Shown in pieces: positions 38,256 through 47,149 of a DNA stretch of 64,000 nt. A model generated the notes under the pieces. It saw only the letters and a list, made by a program, of their open reading frames with translations, was not told the DNA's origin and did not search any database. Source of the DNA: Chromobacterium phragmitis. Its GTDB lineage: Bacteria > Pseudomonadota > Gammaproteobacteria > Burkholderiales > Chromobacteriaceae. Position 1 is the first letter of the stretch, and each line of letters opens with the position of its first letter. A program made the translations under genes and the position numbers. The stretch spans positions 3,782,001 through 3,846,000 of the forward strand of contig NZ_CP029495.1 of NCBI RefSeq assembly GCF_003325475.1. Direction: 5' to 3'.

Positions 38256-39644
38256 ATGGCACTCATCGTCAAGAACAACATCAGCTGGGTAGGCAAGCAG
38301 GACTGGGAACTGCGAGAGTTCCACGGCAGCGAGTACAGCACGCACCGTGGTTCCAGCTACAACAGCTATCTTATCCGAGAAGAGAAGACAGTACTGATAG
38401 ATACCGTATGGACGCCGTATGCCGAAGAGTTCGTCGCCAATCTGGAACGGGAGGTCGAGCTGGGAGCCATCGACTACATCATCGCCAACCATGGCGAGGC
38501 CGATCATAGCGGCGCCTTGCCCGCGCTGATGTCGCGCATTCCGGACACGCCCATCTATTGCACCGAGAACGGCGTGAAGTCGCTGCGCGGCCATTACCAC
38601 CAGGACTGGAATTTCCAGGTGGTCAAGACCGGAGACAGCCTGGATCTCGGCAACGGCAAAAAACTGGTATTCGTGGAGATGCCGATGTTGCACTGGCCGG
38701 ACAGCATGGCCACCTATCTGACTGGCGACGCGGTGCTGTTCAGCAATGACGCTTTCGGCCAGCACTATGCCAGCGCGCGGATGTTCAACGACCAATGCGA
38801 CCAGGCGGAGCTGCAGGAGGAGTGCATCAAGTACTACGCCAACATCCTGACGCCGTTCAGCCCGCTGGTGACCCGGAAGATCCAGGAAGTGCTGGCGTTG
38901 AACCTGCCGATAGACATGATCGCCACCAGTCACGGCATTATCTGGCGGGACAATCCCAGCCAGATCGTCGAGCAATATCTGCGCTGGGCCGACGATTACC
39001 AGGAGAACCAGATCACGCTGCTTTACGACACCATGTGGAACGGCACCCGAATGTTGGCTGAAGCCATCGCCGAAGGCATGCGCCGGGCCGACCCCGCGGT
39101 GGCGATCAAGCTATTCAATCTGGCCAATACGGACAAGAACGACGTGCTGACCCATGTCTTCCGCTCCAAGGCTATCCTGGTGGGCAGCCCCACCGTCAAT
39201 AACGTGATGCTGCCGCGGGTGGCGGCGCTGCTGGAGGAAATGACCGGCCTGCGCTTCCGCAACAAGGCGGCCGCCGCCTTCGGCACGCATGGCTGGAGCG
39301 GCGGAGCGGTGGACCGGATCGCCGAACGGCTGGCGGGTGCGGGATTCCGCGTGTTGAACCAGGGCATTGCCGCCGAGTGGCGGCCGACCATCGACGCGCT
39401 GTCCGGAGCGGCCGCTTTCGGCGAGGCCTTCATCGCTCAATTGTCAGGCGCGGCAGACGCGCAAGGCGAGGCGGCCTGCGGATGCTCCGGCATGATGCGC
39501 TGCAAGACTTGCTCCTGGATTTATGATCCGGCCAAGGGCGAGTCCAGCCAGGGCGTGGCGCCCGGCACCGTCTGGTCGGACGTGCCGGACAGTTTTCTGT
39601 GCCCGGAGTGCTTCATGGGCAAGCATGATTTCGTTCCGGCTTGA
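38256..39644 (+). CDS. norV: Flavorubredoxin, nitric oxide reductase
   Basis: 462 residues from ATG 38256, with TTGGAG upstream. The N-terminal metallo-beta-lactamase domain has the di-iron ligands HGEADH (H79, E81, D83, H84) and H147-type LHWPDS. A flavodoxin domain follows (about 254-400; FNLANTDKNDVL, GSPTVNNVMLP, AAFGTHGWSGGAV), then a C-terminal rubredoxin with CKTC and CPEC. It reduces NO to N2O under low oxygen with electrons from NorW. Length and domain order match NorV. A GAGGAGG site for norW overlaps its end. Confidence 0.93.
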   Translation: MALIVKNNISWVGKQDWELREFHGSEYSTHRGSSYNSYLIREEKTVLIDTVWTPYAEEFVANLEREVELGAIDYIIANHGEADHSGALPALMSRIPDTPIYCTENGVKSLRGHYHQDWNFQVVKTGDSLDLGNGKKLVFVEMPMLHWPDSMATYLTGDAVLFSNDAFGQHYASARMFNDQCDQAELQEECIKYYANILTPFSPLVTRKIQEVLALNLPIDMIATSHGIIWRDNPSQIVEQYLRWADDYQENQITLLYDTMWNGTRMLAEAIAEGMRRADPAVAIKLFNLANTDKNDVLTHVFRSKAILVGSPTVNNVMLPRVAALLEEMTGLRFRNKAAAAFGTHGWSGGAVDRIAERLAGAGFRVLNQGIAAEWRPTIDALSGAAAFGEAFIAQLSGAADAQGEAACGCSGMMRCKTCSWIYDPAKGESSQGVAPGTVWSDVPDSFLCPECFMGKHDFVPA

Positions 39645-39654
39645 GGAGGCGATG

Positions 39655-40773
39655 ATGAGAAAGCCTTTGGTCATCATCGGCAGCGGCCATGCGGGCTACA
39701 GCCTGGCTCGCGCTTTTCGGCAGCGGGATGCGCGGACTCCCGTCATCGTGCTGAGCCGCGACGGCGGCGAGCTGTATCCCAAGCCCCAGCTCAGCCATGG
39801 TTTCAGCCGCAGCCTGAGCGCCGAGGCGCTGACGCAGGCCGACGCGCCGGGCATGGCTTCGGAGTGGAAGCTCATGGTCCGCCCCCGTACCCGGGTGGAA
39901 GATATCGATTTCGGCAGCCGGATCGTGATCGCAGGCGGCGCGCGCATTCCCTACGGCGATCTGGTGCTGGCGGTGGGGGCCGAGCCCTTCGTGCCGCCGA
40001 TGCAGGGGGACGCGGCGAGCGAGGTGCTGACGCTGAACGATCTGGATCAGTATCGGCGCTATCGCGAGCGGCTGGATCGCGGCGATCGCGTGGTGGTGAT
40101 AGGCGGCGGCTTGATCGGCGCCGAATTGGCGCATGATCTGTCCGAGGGCAAGCGGGTGACGCTGGTGGACGTGGGCGACCGCCTGCTGGAGCGGCTGGTG
40201 CCGGAGGTTGTCAGCCTTGGATTGCAAGACCGGCTGCCCGGTGTGGCGTGGCGTTTCGGCAACCGTGTGGAGCGCATCGATAGGGTGGGCGCAGCGTATC
40301 GCGTCGAACTGGCCGACGGCGAGGCGCTGGAGGCCGACGCGGTGGTTTGCGCGGCCGGGCTGCGGCCACGGCTGGAACTGGCCGCCGGTCTGGAGACGGG
40401 GAGAGGCATCTTGGTGGACGCCTGCCTGCGGACCTCGCAGCCGCATGTCTTCGCGCTGGGCGACTGCGCGGAAATCGATGGCAGGGTGCTGCCTTTCCTG
40501 CAGCCGATCTCGCTGTCGGCCCAGGCGTTGGCTCGCACGCTAGCCGGCGAGCTAACGCCGGTGCGTTTCGGCAGGATGCCGGTGGCGGTGAAAACGCCGC
40601 GTTATCCGATACAGCTGGCCGGCGCGACTCACGGCGAGGATCTGGCCTGGACGCTGGATGAAAACAGCGACGGCCTCATCGCCAGGTCCTGGCGCGATGG
40701 GCGGCTGGCGGGGTTCGTCGCTGCTGGCGGCCGCAACGGGATGGCGCTGCTGTCCGAGCTGGAGGACGACTGA
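39655..40773 (+). CDS. norW: Flavorubredoxin reductase NorW
   Basis: 372 residues from ATG 39655. FAD motif VIIGSGHAGYSLA at the N-terminus, NAD motif VVVIGGGLIGAELA at about 144-157, and the ALGDCAEIDG FAD motif near 265. It passes electrons from NADH to the rubredoxin domain of NorV. The 10-bp gap and shared ribosome site region show co-transcription. A bidirectional terminator follows. Confidence 0.9.
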   Translation: MRKPLVIIGSGHAGYSLARAFRQRDARTPVIVLSRDGGELYPKPQLSHGFSRSLSAEALTQADAPGMASEWKLMVRPRTRVEDIDFGSRIVIAGGARIPYGDLVLAVGAEPFVPPMQGDAASEVLTLNDLDQYRRYRERLDRGDRVVVIGGGLIGAELAHDLSEGKRVTLVDVGDRLLERLVPEVVSLGLQDRLPGVAWRFGNRVERIDRVGAAYRVELADGEALEADAVVCAAGLRPRLELAAGLETGRGILVDACLRTSQPHVFALGDCAEIDGRVLPFLQPISLSAQALARTLAGELTPVRFGRMPVAVKTPRYPIQLAGATHGEDLAWTLDENSDGLIARSWRDGRLAGFVAAGGRNGMALLSELEDD

Positions 40774-40852
40774 CGGCGATGCCGGCGCAGGCGGCCTTCC
40801 TGCTGTTGACGCGGCCCTTGTCCTGGCGGGTGGGCAGGGATTTGTGGGATTG

Positions 40853-40880
40853 AAAAAAGCCGGCTTGAGCCGGCTTTTTT
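40853..40880. terminator. Bidirectional terminator between norW and trpE
   Basis: AAAAAAGCCGGC-ttga-GCCGGCTTTTTT, perfectly symmetric with A/T runs on both sides; serves the convergent norVW and trpE messages. Confidence 0.9.
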
Positions 40881-40890
40881 CATGGAGGGT

Positions 40891-42357
40891 TCAGGCGTCC
40901 AGCCCGTCGCGCACCATCTGCGCGGCGCGCAGCACCGCGCGGGCTTTGTTCTGGGTTTCCTGCCATTCCGATTGCGGCACCGAGTCGGCCACCACGCCGG
41001 CGCCGGATTGCACGTAGAGCATGCCGTTCTTCAGCACCGCGGTGCGGATGGCGATGGCGAGGTCCATGTCGCCGTTGAAGCCCAGATAGCCCACCGCGCC
41101 GCCGTAGACGCCGCGTTTGGTGGGCTCGAACTCATCGATGATCTGCATCGCCCGCACCTTGGGCGCGCCGGACAGCGTGCCGGCAGGGAAAGTGGCCTTG
41201 AGCACGTCGATGTTGCTGATCTTGCGGTCCACCTGGCCTTCCACGTTGGAGACGATGTGCATCACGTGGGAATAGCGTTCGATCGACATATTGTCGGTGA
41301 TCTTCACGGTGCCGATGTCGGCGACGCGGCCGACGTCGTTGCGGCCCAGGTCCATCAGCATCACGTGCTCGGCGATTTCCTTGGGATCGGCCAGCAATTC
41401 CGCAGCCAGGGCCTCGTCGTGCTCGCGGCTGTGGCCGCGCGGGCGGGTGCCGGCGATCGGACGCACGGTCACGGTTTCGCCTTCGCGGCGCACCAGGATC
41501 TCCGGCGACGCGCCCACCACGTGGAAATCGTCGAAATGGTAGAAGAACATGTACGGCGACGGGTTGAGGTTGCGCAGCGCGCGGTACAGCGCGATGGGCG
41601 AGCCGTGGTAGGGCTGCTGCATGCGCTGGGCCAGCACCACCTGCATGATGTCGCCGTCGTGGATGTAGCGCTGACAGGACGCCACCGCTTGCTTGAACGC
41701 GTCCTCGCCGTACTCTGACACCGCCTCGCCCTCATGGGGCTGGGGCAGCGACAGCGGGATGGCCAGCGGCTCGCGCAGCTTGGCGCGCAACTGGCCCAGG
41801 CGGGCCTTGGCCTTGTGCAGCGCGTTGGGCACGGCCGGATCGGCGTAAACCACCAGGTAGAGCTTGCCTGACAAATTGTCGACTACGGCGATTTCTTCGG
41901 ACAGCATCAGCAGGATGTCAGGCGTGCCCACTGGGTCAGGCTTTTGGACGTCTGCCAGGCGACGCTCGACGTAGCGTATGGTGTCGTAGCCGAAGTAGCC
42001 GACCAGGCCGCCGGAGTAGCGCGGCAGGCCGGGCAGCTGGGGGATGCGGAAGCGTTGCTGGAAGGCTTCGATGAAGGCCAGCGGGTCGCCGTCGTGGCGC
42101 TCTATCACCTTGTCGCCGCACTCCACCTGCACCCGCTGGCCAATGACCCGCAGGCGGGTGTCCGCCGGCAGGCCGATGATGGAGTAGCGGCCATGGCGCT
42201 CGCCGCCCACTACGGACTCAAGCAAATAGCTGTACGGCTGGTTGGCGAGCTTCAGGTAGATGGACAACGGGCTGTCCAGATCGGCCAGCAGTTCCTGGGT
42301 GACGGGGATGCGGTTGTAGCCGGCGGCGGCCAGTTGGTCAAACTCTTGCGCTTGCAT
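40891..42357 (-). CDS. trpE: Anthranilate synthase component I
   Basis: 488 residues. Chorismate-binding domain landmarks: GDIMQVVLAQRM, FDDFHVVGASPEILVRREG, VRPIAGTRPRG, DLGRNDVGRVA, FPAGTLSGAPKVRAM and GAVGYLGFNGDMDLAIAIRT. The N-terminal domain has the LLESVVGGERHGRYSIIG feedback element that binds tryptophan. It makes anthranilate from chorismate with the TrpG glutaminase, the first step to tryptophan. Placed after gph as in other Neisseriales. An AGGA site lies inside a possible leader-peptide gene. Confidence 0.95.
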   Translation of the reverse strand: MQAQEFDQLAAAGYNRIPVTQELLADLDSPLSIYLKLANQPYSYLLESVVGGERHGRYSIIGLPADTRLRVIGQRVQVECGDKVIERHDGDPLAFIEAFQQRFRIPQLPGLPRYSGGLVGYFGYDTIRYVERRLADVQKPDPVGTPDILLMLSEEIAVVDNLSGKLYLVVYADPAVPNALHKAKARLGQLRAKLREPLAIPLSLPQPHEGEAVSEYGEDAFKQAVASCQRYIHDGDIMQVVLAQRMQQPYHGSPIALYRALRNLNPSPYMFFYHFDDFHVVGASPEILVRREGETVTVRPIAGTRPRGHSREHDEALAAELLADPKEIAEHVMLMDLGRNDVGRVADIGTVKITDNMSIERYSHVMHIVSNVEGQVDRKISNIDVLKATFPAGTLSGAPKVRAMQIIDEFEPTKRGVYGGAVGYLGFNGDMDLAIAIRTAVLKNGMLYVQSGAGVVADSVPQSEWQETQNKARAVLRAAQMVRDGLDA

Positions 42358-42454
42358 GCGGTTCTTCCTGTGTCTTGTCAGTGTGGGCGGAGTCGTGCGG
42401 GGCGTGGACCGGGCGACGCCATCGCCAGCTGGCGGGGCAGGGAAGAAAGGCCAT
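42338..42454 (-). CDS. Possible trp leader peptide overlapping trpE start
   Basis: 38 codons from ATG 42454, with AGGAAC about 10 bases upstream, ending at a TGA inside the first codons of trpE (20-bp overlap). Codons 10 and 12 are Trp (SWRWRR). Ribosome stalling there could affect trpE translation. No classical attenuator hairpin pair with a T-run is evident, so the control, if real, would be translational coupling rather than transcription attenuation. Weak support. Confidence 0.3.
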   Translation of the reverse strand: MAFLPCPASWRWRRPVHAPHDSAHTDKTQEEPHASARV

Positions 42455-42486
42455 GGGCGTTTGAGTTCCTTCAGGGTTGATGAGAC

Positions 42487-43155
42487 TCAGTCATTCTTCA
42501 TCAAATCGTAGAGCTCGGCAATACTGTTTACCGTCAGGTCCGCGCCCAGCGCGGCTGCGTCGGCGTAGCCGTAGCCGACCGCGATGGCCGCGCTGCCGGC
42601 GGCGCGGGCGGCGGCCACGTCGTTGGCGGAGTCGCCGACCATGGCAAGCTCATTGGGTTCGATGCCCAGCACTTGGCAGCAGTGCAAGAGCGGCAGGGCG
42701 GATGGCTTCTTTTGCGGCAGGGTGTCGCCGCCGATGATCAGGCTGAAGTGGTCGCGCAGCTCAAGCTGCTCGGCTAGCGGCACCGCCAGGCGCTCGGACT
42801 TGTTGGTGATCATGACCAGCGGCAGCTTGAGCGCGCGCAACAGGGAGAGGCCGTCCCGCACGCCGGGATAGACGGTGGTCAGGTCGGCCAGATGCTCGCG
42901 GTAATGCTGGACGAAGAAGCGGTAGCCGCGCTCCCACTGCGCGTCGTCGGCCTCGGCGTGGCGTTCGTCGGTGATGGCGCGGTGCACCAGGCTGGCGATG
43001 CCGTCGCCGACGTGGCTCTTGATGCGTTCGGGCTCTAGCGGCGGCAGGCTGAGATGCGCGCGCATCGCGTTGGCGGCGTCGGCCAGGTCGGGGATGGAGT
43101 CTACCAGGGTGCCGTCCAGGTCGAAGGCGACGGCTTTGATGTGTTTGAGATTCAT
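42487..43155 (-). CDS. gph: Phosphoglycolate phosphatase
   Basis: 222 residues of the HAD superfamily: motif I FDLDGTLVDS (D12, D14), motif II MITNKS, motif III lysine in QKKPSA and motif IV VGDSANDV. A helical cap (about 20-85) fits subfamily IA. It removes phosphoglycolate formed during DNA repair or oxygenation. Position between rpe and trpE supports the gph call over other HAD phosphatases. Confidence 0.88.
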   Translation of the reverse strand: MNLKHIKAVAFDLDGTLVDSIPDLADAANAMRAHLSLPPLEPERIKSHVGDGIASLVHRAITDERHAEADDAQWERGYRFFVQHYREHLADLTTVYPGVRDGLSLLRALKLPLVMITNKSERLAVPLAEQLELRDHFSLIIGGDTLPQKKPSALPLLHCCQVLGIEPNELAMVGDSANDVAAARAAGSAAIAVGYGYADAAALGADLTVNSIAELYDLMKND

Positions 43156-43212
43156 GTGTCGGCTTTGCGGCCGCGGCCGGCGGGCCGCGGCGAAGTGGGT
43201 GATGCGGAGTGT

Positions 43213-43965
43213 CTAGAGCTCGCGGATGTCGACGACTTGGGTCTGGCCGAAGGCCGGCGAAACCAGATAGTCGACGATCTTGCGCGCGGCATCGCTAGGG
43301 CTGCTCAGCGCGCCGTCGGCCTTCAGCGCGTCGAAGCGGGCCTTCTGCGGGAATTGGCCCTCGTCGCTGGCGCGGATATTGCGCTGCATGTCGGTGTCCA
43401 CCACGCCCGGATACAGCGCGACGATCTGCGCTGGATTGGGCTTGCCTTCCTGCTCCACGGCCACGCTGCGGCTGAAGTGGTCCAGCGCGGCCTTGGTGGC
43501 GCAGTACACGCTCCAGCCCGGATAGGCCTTGGCTGCGGCGCCGGACGAGATGTTCAGGACGCGGCGGCGCGCCGGCAGGTGGCCAGTGGCGGACAGCAGC
43601 GCGTCGGTGGCCAGCAGCGGCGCGGTGACGTTGACGGCGACGGCTTTGACCACTTCGCCGGCCGGGTAATGGCCGGCCTGGGCGATGGGCGCCACCACGC
43701 CGGCATTGTTGATCAGCGTGATCGTCGCGCACTCCGGCAGCGGCAGCTGTTGCAGCGCGGTGTGGATGGACGCCGAAGCCTGGCTGGCGTCTGACAGGTC
43801 GGCGTTGACGGCCAGCAGACGCTCCGGGTGGCGGGCGGCCAGGCCTTCCAGCGCGGGGCCGGGGCTGCGGGCGATGCCAACGACGAAGTAGCCGTCGCCC
43901 AGCAGGGCTTCGCAGATGGCGAAGCCCAGGCCGCGCGAGGCGCCGGTGACGATGAATGCATGCAT
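43213..43965 (-). CDS. Short-chain dehydrogenase/reductase, sepiapterin-reductase-like
   Basis: 250 residues. NAD(P) motif TGASRGLG at residues 7-14, NNAG at about 90, the catalytic Ser in NISSGAAAKAYPG and Tyr/Lys in YCATKAALD. The N-terminal arginines after the glycine motif (ARSPGP) suggest NADPH. The substrate cannot be read from sequence; the whole-length pattern, including PGVVDTDMQRNIR, is like sepiapterin reductase/yeast-type benzil reductases. It sits within the rpe-gph-trpE cluster. Confidence 0.85.
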   Translation of the reverse strand: MHAFIVTGASRGLGFAICEALLGDGYFVVGIARSPGPALEGLAARHPERLLAVNADLSDASQASASIHTALQQLPLPECATITLINNAGVVAPIAQAGHYPAGEVVKAVAVNVTAPLLATDALLSATGHLPARRRVLNISSGAAAKAYPGWSVYCATKAALDHFSRSVAVEQEGKPNPAQIVALYPGVVDTDMQRNIRASDEGQFPQKARFDALKADGALSSPSDAARKIVDYLVSPAFGQTQVVDIREL

Positions 43966-44007
43966 TGCGGTGGGTTCCTTGGTGTGCGTGGCGGCGCGGC
44001 CGCGCCG

Positions 44008-44691
44008 TCAGGCGTTGACGCGCGCCAGTTCCGCGCGCATCGCTTCAATGACGGTCTTGTAGTCTTTCTGGCCGTAGATGGCGGAGCCGGCCACGAAAGT
44101 GTCGGCGCCGGCGGCGGCCACCTGGGCGATATTGTCCACCTTGACGCCGCCGTCCACCTCCAGCCAGATCTCGCCGCCGCGCTTGGCGGTGTATTCGTCG
44201 ATGCGCAGGCGGACCTGCTTGATCTTCTCCAGCGCATGCGGGATGAAGGATTGTCCGCCAAAGCCCGGGTTGACCGACATGATCAGGATCATGTCCAGCT
44301 TGTCCATCACATGGTCCAGATAGGTGAGCGGCGTGGCGGGGTTGAGTACCAGGCCGGCTTTACAGCCGGCATCCTTGATCAGGCCCAGGGTGCGGTCGAT
44401 GTGTTCCGAACCCTCCGGATGGAAGGTGATGATGTCGGCGCCGGCCTTGGCGAAGGAGGCGGCCAGCGCGTCCACGGGCTTCACCATCAGGTGCACGTCG
44501 ATGGGCGCGCTGCTGTGCGGGCGGATGGCCTCGCAGAACATCGGCCCCATGGTCAGATTGGGGACGTAGTGATTGTCCATCACGTCGAAGTGGATGATGT
44601 CGGCGCCGGCGGCGATGACATCTTTGACTTCCTGGCCCAGGCGGGCGAAATCGGCGGACAGAATGCTGGGGGCGATACGGAAAGTGCGCAT
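44008..44691 (-). CDS. rpe: Ribulose-phosphate 3-epimerase
   Basis: 227 residues of a TIM barrel with the family marks: APSILSADFARLG at the start, HFDVMDNHYVPNLT (metal-binding H/D), DVHLMVKP, VNPGFGGQSFI and EVDGGVK. It interconverts ribulose 5-phosphate and xylulose 5-phosphate in the pentose phosphate pathway. First gene of the leftward cluster; no promoter could be assigned with confidence in the 106 bp shared with divergent apaG. Confidence 0.95.
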   Translation of the reverse strand: MRTFRIAPSILSADFARLGQEVKDVIAAGADIIHFDVMDNHYVPNLTMGPMFCEAIRPHSSAPIDVHLMVKPVDALAASFAKAGADIITFHPEGSEHIDRTLGLIKDAGCKAGLVLNPATPLTYLDHVMDKLDMILIMSVNPGFGGQSFIPHALEKIKQVRLRIDEYTAKRGGEIWLEVDGGVKVDNIAQVAAAGADTFVAGSAIYGQKDYKTVIEAMRAELARVNA

Positions 44692-44797
44692 GGCGATTGC
44701 TCTGACATCGATAAACGAGGAATGCCCGCCATTCTACCGCGCCAAAAGCGGTTTGGCCGGATAAAATGAAAACCAAGATCAATCAGGAGAAGCCGAA

Positions 44798-45178
44798 ATG
44801 GCCGATAAACTCTACCAGATGGAGGTGATGGCGGAGCCGCAATACGTGGCCGAGCAGTCCAGCGTCGCCAACGACGTCTACGTGTTCGCCTATCGGGTCC
44901 GCATCACCAATACCGGCAGCGAGCCGGCGCAGCTGGTCAGCCGCCACTGGATCATCACCGACGCCAACCAGCAAGTGCAGGAAGTGCGCGGCATGGGGGT
45001 GGTGGGCGAGCAGCCGCATCTGGACCCGGGCCAGGTGTTCGAATACTCCAGCGCCGCCCATATCTGCACGCCTTACGGCAGCATGAAGGGGGCTTATCAG
45101 ATGGTGGCGGACGACGGCCGCCGTTTTGAGGCGTCCATTCCGGAAATGACGCTGGTGGCGCCGCGGGTGCTGCACTAG
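44798..45178 (+). CDS. apaG: ApaG protein
   Basis: 126 residues, a single ApaG/fibronectin-like beta sandwich. Signature: YVFAYRVRITNTG, VSRHWIITDANQ, VRGMGVVGEQPHLDPG and FEYSSAAHICTPYGSMKGAYQM. The protein affects diadenosine tetraphosphate levels and cobalt resistance in enterics; exact role unknown. An AGGAG site lies upstream. A possible small minus-strand gene overlaps its stop codon. Confidence 0.93.
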   Translation: MADKLYQMEVMAEPQYVAEQSSVANDVYVFAYRVRITNTGSEPAQLVSRHWIITDANQQVQEVRGMGVVGEQPHLDPGQVFEYSSAAHICTPYGSMKGAYQMVADDGRRFEASIPEMTLVAPRVLH

Positions 45179-45282
45179 TCCCGTTTACAGGACGGGTCCT
45201 GGTCTTCCCGCGGCCAGGTCCACCAGACGATGAAAGTGGCGAGCCCTCCGGCTCCCAACGCTTCCGCTAACAGTATCCACAT
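45175..45282 (-). CDS. Small membrane peptide (35 aa)
   Basis: 35 residues from ATG 45282, with AAGGGACGG 6-14 bases upstream. One hydrophobic helix (ILLAEALGAGGLATFIVWWTW) and a charged end (PREDQDPSCKRD). Fits the pattern of short single-span proteins that escape annotation. It converges on apaG (4-bp overlap) and is divergent from the ABC transporter gene. No family recognised. Confidence 0.45.
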   Translation of the reverse strand: MWILLAEALGAGGLATFIVWWTWPREDQDPSCKRD

Positions 45283-45351
45283 GATGCCCGTCCCTTTGCG
45301 AGTGAGGCTGACTTCACTTTGGGACAGGTTCCAGCCACAGGCAAATCCTTT

Positions 45352-47139
45352 ATGCGCATCACCCATAGCGGCCCGGCGCCCGCCGGTCGCCACGATTGGC
45401 AAACCATCCAAACCCTGCTGCCCTATCTGTGGGCGTTCAAATGGCGGGTGATCCTGGCCCTGTCCTGCATGGTGTTGGCCAAGGTGGCGGCGGTGACGGT
45501 GCCCTTGTATCTGAAGGACATCGTCGACCAGCTGTCGGTTCCGGCCACGCTGCTGGCCATTCCGGTGCTGGCGCTGACCGGCTACGGGGTGGCGAGGCTG
45601 CTGTCCGGCGTATTGGGCGAGCTGCGCGACGCCGTGTTCGCCCGCGTGATCCAGGGCGCGGTGCGCAGCGTGGCGCGCAATGTGTTCCGCCACCTGTTCA
45701 AGCTGTCGCTGCGCTTCCATTTGGAGCGCCACACGGGCGGCATGAGCCGCGATATCGAGCGCGGCACCAAGGGCATAGGCTTCCTGCTGAATTTCACCGT
45801 GTTCAACATACTGCCCACCTTGCTGGAAATCGGCATGGTGGCGGCCATCCTGCTGCATCGCTATTCGTGGGAGTTCGCGGTGGTGACGCTGGGCACCATA
45901 GGACTTTACATCGGCTTCACGCTGCTGGTGACCGAGTGGCGCACCGTCTACCGCCGCACCATGAACGATCTGGACTCCAAGGCCAACTCCAAGGCGATAG
46001 ACGCGCTGCTCAATTACGAAACGGTCAAGTACTTCAACAACGAGGAGTACGAATCCAAACGCTACGACCGCAATCTGGAGGCCTGGGAGGCGTCGGCGAT
46101 CAAGAATCAGGTTTCTCTGTCGCTGCTGAACGCCGGCCAGGCCTCCATCATCGCTGTCGGCGTCACGCTGGTTATGGTATTGGCGGCGCGCGATGTGGTG
46201 GCGCATCGGATGACCGTGGGCGACGTGGTGCTGGTGGCCACCTTCATCACCCAGCTGTACGCGCCGTTGAATTTCCTGGGTTTCGTCTACCGCGAGATCA
46301 AGCATTCGCTGGCTGACATCGAACGGATGTTCAAGCTGCTGGGCGTCAATCTGGAGGTGGCGGACGCGCCGGACGCGAAGACGCTGGACACCCGCAGCGC
46401 GGCGATACGCTTCGAGCGAGTCGGCTTCGCCTACGAGCCCAAGCGGCAGATCCTGCATGAAGTGGACTTCGCCATCCCCGCTGGCCAGACGCTGGCGGTG
46501 GTCGGCGCCAGCGGCGCCGGCAAGTCCACGCTGTCGCGGCTGATGTTCCGCTTTTACGACGCCACGTCCGGCGCGGTGAGGATCAACGGCGAGGACATCC
46601 GCGCGCTGACTCAGGATTCGCTGCGCGCCCATATCGGCATCGTGCCGCAGGACACGGTGCTGTTCAATGACACCGTCTATTACAACATCGCTTACGGCAA
46701 GCCGGGCGCGACGCGCGAGGAGGTGATCGAGGCGGCGCGCTCTGCCCATATCCACGATTTCGTCAGCAGCCTGCCGGACGGCTACGACACCATGGTGGGC
46801 GAGCGCGGCCTGAAATTGTCCGGCGGCGAGAAGCAGCGCGTGGCCATCGCCCGCACCATTCTGAAAAATCCGCCGATCCTGATCTTCGACGAGGCCACCA
46901 GCGCGCTGGATTCCCGCACCGAAAAGGCCATCCAGCACGAGCTGGTAGCCATCTCCGCCAACCGCACCACGCTGATCATCGCCCATCGTCTGTCCACCAT
47001 TGTGGACGCCGACCGCATCCTGGTGCTGGACGCGGGGCGGGTAGTGGAGCACGGCAGCCACCGCGACCTGTTGGAGCTGGACGGCCGTTACGCCGAGATG
47101 TGGCGGCTGCAGCAGGAGAGCGAGGCGGTGGCGGAGTAA
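45352..47139 (+). CDS. ABC exporter of the Atm1/HMT (ABCB7) type
   Basis: 595 residues from ATG 45352. An N-terminal six-helix exporter domain (about 30-310; the SRDIERGTKGIGFLLNFTVFNILPTLLEI region with its arginines is the Atm1 glutathione-binding signature) is fused to an ATPase with Walker A GASGAGKST, signature LSGGEKQR and Walker B ILIFDEATSA. Atm1-type half-transporters work as homodimers and export glutathione-sulfur or metal-thiolate compounds. The start is set by the family N-terminus; its ribosome site is weak. Confidence 0.9.
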   Translation: MRITHSGPAPAGRHDWQTIQTLLPYLWAFKWRVILALSCMVLAKVAAVTVPLYLKDIVDQLSVPATLLAIPVLALTGYGVARLLSGVLGELRDAVFARVIQGAVRSVARNVFRHLFKLSLRFHLERHTGGMSRDIERGTKGIGFLLNFTVFNILPTLLEIGMVAAILLHRYSWEFAVVTLGTIGLYIGFTLLVTEWRTVYRRTMNDLDSKANSKAIDALLNYETVKYFNNEEYESKRYDRNLEAWEASAIKNQVSLSLLNAGQASIIAVGVTLVMVLAARDVVAHRMTVGDVVLVATFITQLYAPLNFLGFVYREIKHSLADIERMFKLLGVNLEVADAPDAKTLDTRSAAIRFERVGFAYEPKRQILHEVDFAIPAGQTLAVVGASGAGKSTLSRLMFRFYDATSGAVRINGEDIRALTQDSLRAHIGIVPQDTVLFNDTVYYNIAYGKPGATREEVIEAARSAHIHDFVSSLPDGYDTMVGERGLKLSGGEKQRVAIARTILKNPPILIFDEATSALDSRTEKAIQHELVAISANRTTLIIAHRLSTIVDADRILVLDAGRVVEHGSHRDLLELDGRYAEMWRLQQESEAVAE

Positions 47140-47149
47140 GCGCCGGCGT

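Noticed and set aside
45175..47061. A 628-codon minus-strand frame opposite the ABC exporter
   Set aside because: Antisense shadow rich in H, Q and G; only its last 35 codons (from ATG 45282) look like a separate small gene.
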